Below are positions 30,434-38,231 of a DNA stretch of 64,000 nt, one piece after another. Numbering within the stretch: position 1 is the first letter of the stretch; the number at the start of each line of letters is the position of its first letter. The notes under the pieces are model-generated. The model saw only the letters and a list, made by a program, of their open reading frames with translations. It ran no database searches and was not told the DNA's origin. A program made the translations under genes and the position numbers. This DNA comes from Picochlorum sp. 'celeri' (Eukaryota > Chlorophyta > Trebouxiophyceae): contig JAACMV010000024.1 of NCBI GenBank assembly GCA_010909725.1, positions 1,178,001 to 1,242,000 of the forward strand. The letters run 5' to 3'.

Positions 30434-30937
30434 ATGACAAGGGTTATTTCGACTGCTGATGGGATTCGCGTTGGGGTTGTTGGTGATGTTTCAAGGTGTG
30501 AAAACATTGCCCTAAATACTTGCAAAGGATCTCATTTGTTGGATAACGGGAGTGCTGGGAGGAATGGGAAACGGGCGTTGGAATGTGTTCACGAGGATCA
30601 CAGCGACAAGCACGAGCTGAAAAGGATTCGTGTAAAGCGTAATGTGAAATGGGCATCCACTTTGGAGGAGTTTTGGGATGGTTTGGAAAAGAAGAGACCG
30701 GTGTGTGGGGCGAAGAAGGCTGTCAGACCTATTCTGAAAAAGAGTGTGGTCAGGCACCCGTCACCTGTGCTGCGTGAGCAGGGCAGCATGTCACCAGTCT
30801 CTGATGCATCTGATACGAGCTGTCAGTTGATTGAAGATGACGCAGTGAAGAGGCCGCGACGCCTCAAATTTACGTTGCGGTGTGGCCGGAAGGACTCATC
30901 TGCAACATCGACATATGTGACCCTGTCATCCATGTAG
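30434..30937 (+). CDS. Basic orphan protein with a possible PP1-docking motif
   Basis: A 167-aa intronless frame with no recognised domain. Composition is basic and Ser-rich, suggesting an unfolded nuclear protein. Around residue 73, KRNVKWASTLEEFW fits the RVxF-type docking consensus for protein phosphatase 1 (basic residue, Val, any, Trp/Phe), with acidic residues following as is common in real sites. A second RRLKFTLRC near the C-terminus is a looser match. The frame opens cleanly with an ATG preceded by ACC and ends 345 bp before the convergent RRM gene. It could be a PP1 regulator or a lineage-specific nuclear protein. Confidence that it is coding comes from its length and coherent composition. 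Confidence 0.5.
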   Translation: MTRVISTADGIRVGVVGDVSRCENIALNTCKGSHLLDNGSAGRNGKRALECVHEDHSDKHELKRIRVKRNVKWASTLEEFWDGLEKKRPVCGAKKAVRPILKKSVVRHPSPVLREQGSMSPVSDASDTSCQLIEDDAVKRPRRLKFTLRCGRKDSSATSTYVTLSSM

Positions 30938-31282
30938 CAGGAGTCGATTGCCAGTGCTTGGTGTGGCAACACAAGAGCCCTATAGTAGGATGACGACTTT
31001 TTTTTTTTTTAATTTTCGCTTTTTAACAAACAATAAGAAAAAACGTAAATTAACCTGGTTGCATCGTTGCTGCTCTACAAGAAAAATAACAGTCATGTAC
31101 CATGCGTTATTATTGTACTACTGAGGGCAATCGATATCATATAGTCATATTGTATGTATGGTCGTATCGCATATGCCATGAATAATACGAATGGATCTTC
31201 CATGGTGTCAATGTCACAGTCATTTCGCACTCGACATGTAGGAATGTACGTTGTTAGTATGTAGGGACGCATGTGAATATCA
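30938..31282. other. Wide convergent spacer with a poly-T tract
   Basis: 345 bp between stops of convergent genes, much wider than the 7-117 bp usual here. It holds a 14-nt T run at about 30997-31010 followed by AATTTTCGC, and an AT-rich block. No frame or RNA structure stands out. These are probably long 3' UTRs or a relic of lost sequence. Confidence 0.35.
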
Positions 31283-32632
31283 CTAATTCCACAGCGTGCC
31301 TTGAGTTTTTTGGCCTGTTGGCGATGATTGGGAAGGGCCCTGTTGTTGCTGCGGCTGGGGCTGGCCCCGTGGCTGTCCTGGTGTTTGAGAGAGCTGTTCC
31401 AACGCTTCGCTCACAGATGCCAATGAAATAGTTTGCTGCACTTCTGGCATGCTTGGTACATTCAGCTGCTGCCTATCTGCAACGGGAAAGGATGGAGTTG
31501 GCTCTGTGGCAACCGCCATGTGCGGTTGGCCAGCCAATGTGCTGTATGGATCCCTTCCCATCCCTGGAGGTGTTGCTGTTTGAGGCAGACCATGGCTCAT
31601 CATGGGTGACTGTGGAATTCCATGTGCTGCCATGGAGGCCGTGTGTCGATCATGCATGTATCCACTTGGGTCTCCTGGGGACATCACATTTGCTGGTATT
31701 CCTGTCACGACGCCCATGTGCTCTCCTGGCATTGGGCTGTGTGGCCCCTCCATACCCCTCATGGGATGAACATTCATCATGGGAGCACCCATGGCATACT
31801 CATGCCGCATATGACCAGGTGTGCCTGCTGCACCAGGAGTCCTAAAGCCATGGTGTCGCTCATATGGCGATCTATATAGTGTTTTAGGAGAAGGAATCGG
31901 TCCTGAATCCCTTGGAATGGCCCTCTTTATTTCAATCTGCTTGTCATGAAGCACATGAATTGTCCCTTTTGCAAAGACAGCATCCACAGCTTCTTCCTCC
32001 GCAAACGTGATGAAACCAAAACCACGAGGTCTACGATTTTGCTGATCATACATGACAACAGCATCCTCGACTTTACCAAAACCTCCAAAGTACTCTGTAA
32101 AGACCTCTTCATCAACCGTCCCTGCCAAGCCTCCTACAAAAATCTTCTTTGTTCTCTGCCCGCTAGCGGCAGCCTGCATATCTTTACTCACGGGAGACTC
32201 TTCCTTTGGCAACGCCTTTTTAGCCTCAACCTCCCGTCGATCAATCGTATGTTGTTGTGTGACTACTTTATCCACAACCTGCGGGTCTGAAAACACCACA
32301 AACCCAAACCCTCTAGGCCTACCTGTGTGCCGATCATATGACACGTAGGACTCTTGAACTGCGCCATAATTTTCAAAATACTGTCGTAATTTCGCATCCG
32401 TCGTCTCCCAACTCAAGCCTCCCACAAACACCTTGCCCTCCTGCGCCTTTTGTGCAGCAGTTAGAGTAGACGATCCAGATGCTGGAGTCACATCTACCCT
32501 TAAAGACTCGCCTGCTTTACTTCCACTAGGCAATGGTGTGGAAGTCCCGTGTTCGCTACTTGCTCCAGGCGTCTTTTGAATCATGGGACTACTACTGCCC
32601 TGTCCATCCTGACTGCCCGCCTGATCACCCAT
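31283..32632 (-). CDS. Two-RRM RNA-binding protein (hnRNP A/Musashi/DAZAP1-like)
   Basis: A 449-aa intronless gene. RRM1 covers about 67-142 with RNP2 KVFVGGLSW and RNP1 RGFGFVVF; RRM2 covers about 163-240 with RNP2 KIFVGGLAG and RNP1 RGFGFITF. The pair, each followed by a basic VEAKKALP or IEIKRAIP motif, is typical of hnRNP A/B, Musashi and DAZAP1 proteins and their plant UBA2/RNP1 relatives. The N-terminal 60 residues and the C-terminal half (Met, Pro, Gly, His-rich, with a Gln run near the end) are probably disordered and prone to condensation. Expected roles are splicing, mRNA stability or translational control. The start is the first ATG. Confidence 0.9.
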   Translation of the reverse strand: MGDQAGSQDGQGSSSPMIQKTPGASSEHGTSTPLPSGSKAGESLRVDVTPASGSSTLTAAQKAQEGKVFVGGLSWETTDAKLRQYFENYGAVQESYVSYDRHTGRPRGFGFVVFSDPQVVDKVVTQQHTIDRREVEAKKALPKEESPVSKDMQAAASGQRTKKIFVGGLAGTVDEEVFTEYFGGFGKVEDAVVMYDQQNRRPRGFGFITFAEEEAVDAVFAKGTIHVLHDKQIEIKRAIPRDSGPIPSPKTLYRSPYERHHGFRTPGAAGTPGHMRHEYAMGAPMMNVHPMRGMEGPHSPMPGEHMGVVTGIPANVMSPGDPSGYMHDRHTASMAAHGIPQSPMMSHGLPQTATPPGMGRDPYSTLAGQPHMAVATEPTPSFPVADRQQLNVPSMPEVQQTISLASVSEALEQLSQTPGQPRGQPQPQQQQGPSQSSPTGQKTQGTLWN

Positions 32633-33249
32633 ACTGAACTTGTTATACTAATGGTAATGAAATCCTCTGGCTATGATGATACTATGCTCTACAACATGCA
32701 ATGTCGTTAAGTATGTATATGTCTGGCTTCTATTCCGCACTCCCGACAAACAGCATCCTGCATAACACACAAGGGGTGAGTCACCAGACGGGAGACGACG
32801 TCGCCCAGCGGTGAGTGAAACAACAACGAGGCCATCCATTCCTTAAAAAGGCATGTCCGACCTTGCGTGTCCCAAACCGCCCATGCAAAAAATTCATTAA
32901 ATACATATATTGACAACTCTACCTCCACGAGACTCTACGCTGACGTTTCACGTGGAGATGAGCGTGTTAGATTTCGAAATCTGGACATGAAGAGTTCTAT
33001 CACGTACCTGACTTGGTTTTCTGTCCTAGGCGGAATGTAAAATAATACCTAGGTGTTTTACAACAAAGAAAATATTTTCTACTGCACGGTGCATTGACTC
33101 GGTGTCCTAAACAGGCTGTAGTGCCGAGGGAATGGCAACACGGAGCATGACATGGTGGCCGGAAAGACATGCTCTTCCCATCAAACAGTACGTTTGATAG
33201 GACATTGTGATTTGGTGGGACATTTTCTTTTCAAGGATCCCTCGTGTCA
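32633..33249. other. Intergenic region with one unexplained coding-like frame
   Basis: 617 bp upstream of the RRM gene and downstream of the CHY zinc-finger gene. On the minus strand a frame at 32707-32928 has a protein-like composition (NEFFAWAVWDTQGRTCLF, then LFHSPLGDVVSRLVTHPL and MQDAVCRECGIEA) but begins without an ATG. A possible 73-nt intron lies just upstream (GTACGTGATAG at about 33007 to GCGTAG), yet the exon before it has a stop in the matching phase. It may be a fragment of a gene, a decayed exon or chance. Confidence 0.25.
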
Positions 33250-35280
33250 TCACGTTTTTACATTCTTACGAGAAGCAAATGCTTTTTTACTCACAGTTTT
33301 CGCCTTGCTATTGCGGTACTTGTGGGGGTCTTTGACGCTCAGAAAGCGCTTGTTTCTTTGCCCTGTGCCACCCTCCCAGAACCGAGTGTTTTTTCCTTCT
33401 GGCCTGGACGATGACGTTGTCAATCGCTTTTGACATGATATGCACCGGTTTCCCAAGCTCTGTTCGAGGCTGCAGAAGCCGCAGACCATTCTGGTGGCCC
33501 ATTTCATCTCATGTCCATCTGTAGCCTCTTCATGACATAAATCGCAAGGAAATCGCTTGCCACAACATGGAAATCGCAGCCATCGATGCGAATGGCGATA
33601 ATGAGAGCATGTTCCAGTATCTGGAAGTGGTTGGCCGTGCGTTAGGTGTGCATCAGGCTTGCATAGCCCAGGTTCATGGGATGCCTTGCCCATGTGTCCA
33701 CCCTGTTGCTTTTGGGGGGCTGGGACCACTTTCTGAAACGAGATGCGCTCGAAATGAAATGCATTTCGGGTGTGACAAAACCGACACGTTTTATCATTCC
33801 ACCGTCCCTGGTAGAAGGACGATACAAGGCCAACACGACTGCAATGTTGGCATTGGCTTTCCAGTGCGCATGTGGGCAAGATGTCCAGAGGCGTGCACCC
33901 TTGGCAACAAAGCAGAGCAATCGTGTTGCACGACTCGTGTATAATTCGAGCATGCGCGGATATTGAGATTCGCGCGTGACAGTGACCGCATTCCTGGTCC
34001 ACGTCATTCCACTTTGCTGCAAAGGAGGCCAAGTCCATGATGAATCTACTTTGACAACGGCTACAGAGTACTTCAATCGCCATGCTATTTGGACTCATGG
34101 CGTCAATACCATCCATTTGAAGGTTCTCAAGGGTACACATATACTTGGGTGCGCTGTGCGAAATAGTGGAGGTCTCCTTTTCCTCCTTCTGCTGTTTGCA
34201 CTCCCTCCACAGGCGCAATGCCTGCTCAAGGCTCTGATCCGCATAATTAGAACAATACTGAAATATATCCTTTAAACGAATGTTGTTTCCCTCTACACTC
34301 TCGTATGCTTGTACCACGCATACTTTTTCAAAGACAGTCAGCAGATCTGTGTACGATGGCTCCATCATTGCCTCATCGGCAAACCGCAGTCTGCACAGTA
34401 TTGAACTCTTGGATGGGTAGTTCTTCCCGATAAAGAATGTCAGATTCAGCGATGTCTCTTCTACAGAACATGGTATTATATCTTTCCAGTCCTTGGATGT
34501 TGGACAGAATGCAAGCGACACTTTCTGTATTGATTGAAGAGACGATGAGGAGAGATCTCTGCCAATTCCATGCTGAGAAAAAAACTTGGCGATTCTCTTC
34601 TCCTCTTCCCTCTTGTGTATGCTATCATATGTATCTTTTCCTTGAGAAGACGCGAAAGAGCCTTTGATGGCCTTTTTCGAGAGATACGCCACATCCTTTT
34701 CAAGACGCTGAAGCAGGTCCTGGCCTTGGCCTTCCTCCCTTGGAGACTGCCGGCAAACCGTGGGCAACTGCTCTACTTGGGCGTGAATACCCTTATCTAC
34801 AAACGCAATTCTTCTAACAGAACTACCATCCTGATTTACTGATTCATACGGCTCCAAAACCTCATGAACAAGGTTGATGAGGGTTCCAAAACAAGAGTCC
34901 CTGACATGATGACACAGCTGCATGATGTCCGGGGATGCACTCCCACCACACTCAGTCTCTAGATACTTTAAGAGGTACTCTGATATCTTCTGTTTCAGTA
35001 TAGAAGGCAAATGGTCATTCAAGACGGAGATGTCGTACGAAAAAGACGCTCCCTCTGCTTCGGAAATTTCAACCTGGAATGTGAGGGCGTCTAGGTCATA
35101 TTGGCTATACTTCTCGGGTGTTTCAATGCTAATAGTCACATATATTGGAAATGGAGCTGTCGGACCCGCTTTTGTTCGACGTAATCTGACGCCAGTGCCA
35201 AATTCTGATTTTAACGAAAGCACATTTTCTTGCAATTTGAACTTGCGCGAAGACGTATCATGAATTTCTCCCGTTTTCAT
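33250..35280 (-). CDS. Large CHY-type zinc-finger protein
   Basis: A 676-aa intronless gene. The C-terminal region (about 545-625) is a CHY zinc finger: GTCSHYRHSHRWLRFPCCGK, then FPCDLCHEE, HEMKWATRMVCGFC and CISCQKR. Before it, residues about 400-520 contain several CxxC pairs (LCSRCQ, CGHCHA, CCQGC, CQHCSR, CRFCHT), probably extra zinc ribbons. The N-terminal about 350 residues look folded with a helix-rich, RWD-like flavour (KNYPSKSSILCRLRF) but are not assigned. CHY domains occur in the ubiquitin ligase RCHY1/Pirh2 and in yeast Hot13; large CHY proteins of this layout are known in fungi without clear function. No RING follows the CHY domain, so it is not a simple Pirh2 orthologue. Confidence 0.78.
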   Translation of the reverse strand: MKTGEIHDTSSRKFKLQENVLSLKSEFGTGVRLRRTKAGPTAPFPIYVTISIETPEKYSQYDLDALTFQVEISEAEGASFSYDISVLNDHLPSILKQKISEYLLKYLETECGGSASPDIMQLCHHVRDSCFGTLINLVHEVLEPYESVNQDGSSVRRIAFVDKGIHAQVEQLPTVCRQSPREEGQGQDLLQRLEKDVAYLSKKAIKGSFASSQGKDTYDSIHKREEEKRIAKFFSQHGIGRDLSSSSLQSIQKVSLAFCPTSKDWKDIIPCSVEETSLNLTFFIGKNYPSKSSILCRLRFADEAMMEPSYTDLLTVFEKVCVVQAYESVEGNNIRLKDIFQYCSNYADQSLEQALRLWRECKQQKEEKETSTISHSAPKYMCTLENLQMDGIDAMSPNSMAIEVLCSRCQSRFIMDLASFAAKWNDVDQECGHCHARISISAHARIIHESCNTIALLCCQGCTPLDILPTCALESQCQHCSRVGLVSSFYQGRWNDKTCRFCHTRNAFHFERISFQKVVPAPQKQQGGHMGKASHEPGLCKPDAHLTHGQPLPDTGTCSHYRHSHRWLRFPCCGKRFPCDLCHEEATDGHEMKWATRMVCGFCSLEQSLGNRCISCQKRLTTSSSRPEGKNTRFWEGGTGQRNKRFLSVKDPHKYRNSKAKTVSKKAFASRKNVKT

Positions 35281-35427
35281 AGAGTTTTATGATAGTAGTA
35301 AAATTGCAACATTATTGTAAGAATGAAATGAACAAAGTTGAGCGCTGCTGTGAGCAATGAAAATCTAGTTTCGACAAGACACCCTATGCCATGCCATGGG
35401 ATGATCTGGGTGTCAGGATCGGACGAA

Positions 35428-37530
35428 TCATCCACTCCGTGTCTTCATATCGTTTGCAAGTGTTTCTGATAGGGAACCATTCTTTTGGAAATGACGCATG
35501 TGCAGTATTGGAATGCAGCCTGCTTGAGCCATGGTTTTTCCGTGTATCAGTTCTGAATATGGTCTGGGTTTCCAAGGTGCCAACCCATCCTCCGAGTCCG
35601 TTCCGACTTTTTGGCACACATTCATAAGGGCGGATAAGCTATTCATTTTCATGTACGGACATGACGCACAGCCGCCCTCTTGTGAACACCCTTCTCCCCC
35701 AGCAGGTCCTGGCACGATTGGAATGCCTCCTGGTAGGCTGGAAGACCCTTCTCCCAATACGGTGATGGCGTCCGGAGAGACAGGGAATATAATCTCTACT
35801 TCTACATCGCTCCTATCAGCATTCACCAGCATGGATTGTACTTTTCGGACAATGGATGTTACCATTCCTGTCTCTGTCCCCAAGACTACTTGGATCCTTT
35901 CTGGAAATGGTCTCTCAAGGGCTTCTTCTAACTTTGCTGAAATAAAGTCCAGAATATTTTGAGTCGATCCCACGACACCCATGCCTCGTTTCCTTGCCTC
36001 CATAGCCAACGTGAACATCTCACCTGGCACTTCAAAATGTGCTGCAATATACGCATCCCTGTACACTTTCTCAGCAATCCTACAGACTTCCCCACCAAAT
36101 AAATGGTGAACAATACATGTACCTTCCTGGAAATGATGGAGTCTTGGCAAAAGTGATGCAATGGTCTCTGGAGTGTGCTCTGGGTGCAATGCAGCCACTT
36201 CTTCAGGCGATGCTGTGGCCAGCGATTCAAACAATTGAACCAAGTTGCGCCCCATATATGTATCAGGTCCATACCATACATGTGCATCGGGTACCTGAGC
36301 AAATGCCTGCAGCACTGTCTGGACGACATTTGACGACGTACACGTAATTGTAGGGACAATAGCATCAGCAGTAGCCTTTGTCCTCAGGCTCGTATTAATG
36401 TACACCACGTGTACCGAATTAGGAACCTTGCTTGCTTCGTTCAAATATGACTCATATGCGATACTCTCAGCGGCCTCTGCGAGAGAGCATCCAATATCAT
36501 CTGCTGCCATTCTATAGACTGACACATCAGAATATCCAGCCTCATCCAAAATAGCCCTCACATTTTCAGACATGAAATCAACTCCCAGCACAGCAACAGT
36601 TGTGCACCCAGCTTCAGCCATAGCAACTGCTCCATCTGCCATCACAAGTGAATCAGAAATCTTAATGTGAGGCCACTCGGCAGCAGCGGCACTGAGAACC
36701 CCTTGCACCTCAGGATCCATGTAAAAGTGAGCAACAATTCCAATCTTTTTCTCTTTTAATAAATTAACCAAGCTTGTAACTTGCTCTTTGTTTGGCTCCA
36801 GGAATTTCTGCTGCGATTCTGCAAATGCTCCCTGTGGAACAGTCCCATCGCGGGATACCACCAGAGAGGGAAAAGTAGGTGGACTTCCAAGCAACACATT
36901 CGTTTGCTTCTTTGCAGATTCCAACATGTTTAAAAATCCGTTTGTTCTTGATCGAGTAAGAGTATCAACCCCCAAACCAAGAGACAGTAAACTATCAGGA
37001 CTCACTGCAAGCAGCTCCTCTGGACTCAGACCGGTCAACAGGTCAGTCAACAAAGCACACAGCCCACGCGTCACGAGGGCGTCTGAATCAGCATATACAA
37101 CCGCTGCATTGTCTTGGAATACCACTCTCAGCCACACCTGAGAGGTGCAGCCCATAACTCTATTCTCAGGAACTCGTACATTCGTCACATCGTCAACAGC
37201 ATGCTCCCTCCCGAGAGAAATCAGCGCTTTCATCCTATCTTCATCATTCTTTCCAACAAGAACAGTATCTCTAATACTCTGAATTCGTGATTCGACAGAA
37301 GAGATCGAGGCCGCCCCAGTTTGAGCAGTTGAGGCTCGAAACTGCTTGCCATCCCGCCCAGGATCAGAAAATCGAGCATTCTGTGGCCCTGCGAAACATT
37401 GGCATGCCTTCCTATCATTAAGAAATTTCTGCTGATGAATACGTGAGTATCGGCGAATGCCCAATGATGCAGCAGTAGGCCTGGCAGGGACGGTGCAATC
37501 AATTGCACATGCGACTTGACCCACAACCAT
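35428..37530 (-). CDS. QS: SufE-NadA fusion, plastid quinolinate synthase
   Basis: A 700-aa intronless gene. Residues 1-70 form a plastid transit peptide. A SufE domain spans about 77-205 with its acceptor Cys in VMGCTSQVW (C128). NadA follows from about 245: the HFY-type motif VAHFYMDPEVQ, ISDSLVMADG, the first cluster Cys in TCTSSN, a second in EGTCIVHHLFGGEV and the last in the C-terminal GGCASCPYMKMNSL. NadA condenses iminoaspartate with dihydroxyacetone phosphate to quinolinate in NAD synthesis using an oxygen-sensitive [4Fe-4S] cluster; the SufE part is thought to aid rebuilding of that cluster. The same fusion is known from Arabidopsis QS. The domains and cysteines look complete. Confidence 0.95.
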   Translation of the reverse strand: MVVGQVACAIDCTVPARPTAASLGIRRYSRIHQQKFLNDRKACQCFAGPQNARFSDPGRDGKQFRASTAQTGAASISSVESRIQSIRDTVLVGKNDEDRMKALISLGREHAVDDVTNVRVPENRVMGCTSQVWLRVVFQDNAAVVYADSDALVTRGLCALLTDLLTGLSPEELLAVSPDSLLSLGLGVDTLTRSRTNGFLNMLESAKKQTNVLLGSPPTFPSLVVSRDGTVPQGAFAESQQKFLEPNKEQVTSLVNLLKEKKIGIVAHFYMDPEVQGVLSAAAAEWPHIKISDSLVMADGAVAMAEAGCTTVAVLGVDFMSENVRAILDEAGYSDVSVYRMAADDIGCSLAEAAESIAYESYLNEASKVPNSVHVVYINTSLRTKATADAIVPTITCTSSNVVQTVLQAFAQVPDAHVWYGPDTYMGRNLVQLFESLATASPEEVAALHPEHTPETIASLLPRLHHFQEGTCIVHHLFGGEVCRIAEKVYRDAYIAAHFEVPGEMFTLAMEARKRGMGVVGSTQNILDFISAKLEEALERPFPERIQVVLGTETGMVTSIVRKVQSMLVNADRSDVEVEIIFPVSPDAITVLGEGSSSLPGGIPIVPGPAGGEGCSQEGGCASCPYMKMNSLSALMNVCQKVGTDSEDGLAPWKPRPYSELIHGKTMAQAGCIPILHMRHFQKNGSLSETLANDMKTRSG

Positions 37531-38231
37531 GTTTTTCCCTATCTATCAACAAATATATCTAAAAAGAAACCAATTTAGTTAAATTTAACCACGTCTTAAT
37601 GCCTGACATGTGCTATCTAGAGACTTCTTGTGGTCTGAACTGTATATTTAGTGTCTTCCTATCAACTAGACCCAACGACCGGACATCTACTCCGCAGACA
37701 CACGTTTCTGGCAAAAACGGAGAGAATCGCAGTCATCAGCGCCTCCAACATCGCCCACAGGTACGTATTCTCCCAATGAAAACTACAATTGTATTCTATA
37801 ATTGTAGTACAAGAATTTGGTATGTTTCAATGAGTTCCACGGTGTGTGTAATGACTATTTCGAACCAATCAGTTCCCGAGAAAATGTCCTGTTTCTCGCG
37901 CCCTGGCCGTCCCCGTGAATGGCATACTTTTAGCATGCCAGGGTGATACCAGTATGCCATGTGAATAGTAATTGGCCATGATGGGGTGGAGGGGAGGTTG
38001 GCGCCATGTTTGGGGGGTGGTTGGACAAGGGTCGGTTTCTGACATGAGCGCTCGGTTGTTGATCTTTTTGCACGGGGGATTTTGGCTTTGATGGCATGAC
38101 AGTATGACGTCAAGATAGTAATATGATATGTATCATGGGTTACAATGGTTGTAGGTATGGGAATTTTGTGGCAGCAGTAGAAGTAGTTGTTGAACGAATT
38201 TCAAGGTAGCAGTTGGCTGTGTTTCGTCATC
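37531..38231. other. Intergenic region upstream of the PHD/GNAT gene
   Basis: 701 bp between divergent genes. At 37761 a GTACGTATT sequence resembling local splice donors follows a short open frame from 37599, and TTGTAG at 37802-37807 could accept, but this would make a 47-nt intron and no protein that I recognise. It may be a 5' non-coding exon. A repeated GCATGCCA/ATGCCATG pattern occurs at 37930-37965. Nothing else is supported. Confidence 0.3.

Noticed and set aside
37599..37946. A 115-aa plus-strand frame upstream of the PHD/GNAT gene
   Set aside because: It has no recognisable domain, and the only donor-acceptor pair would make a 47-nt intron shorter than any other here.
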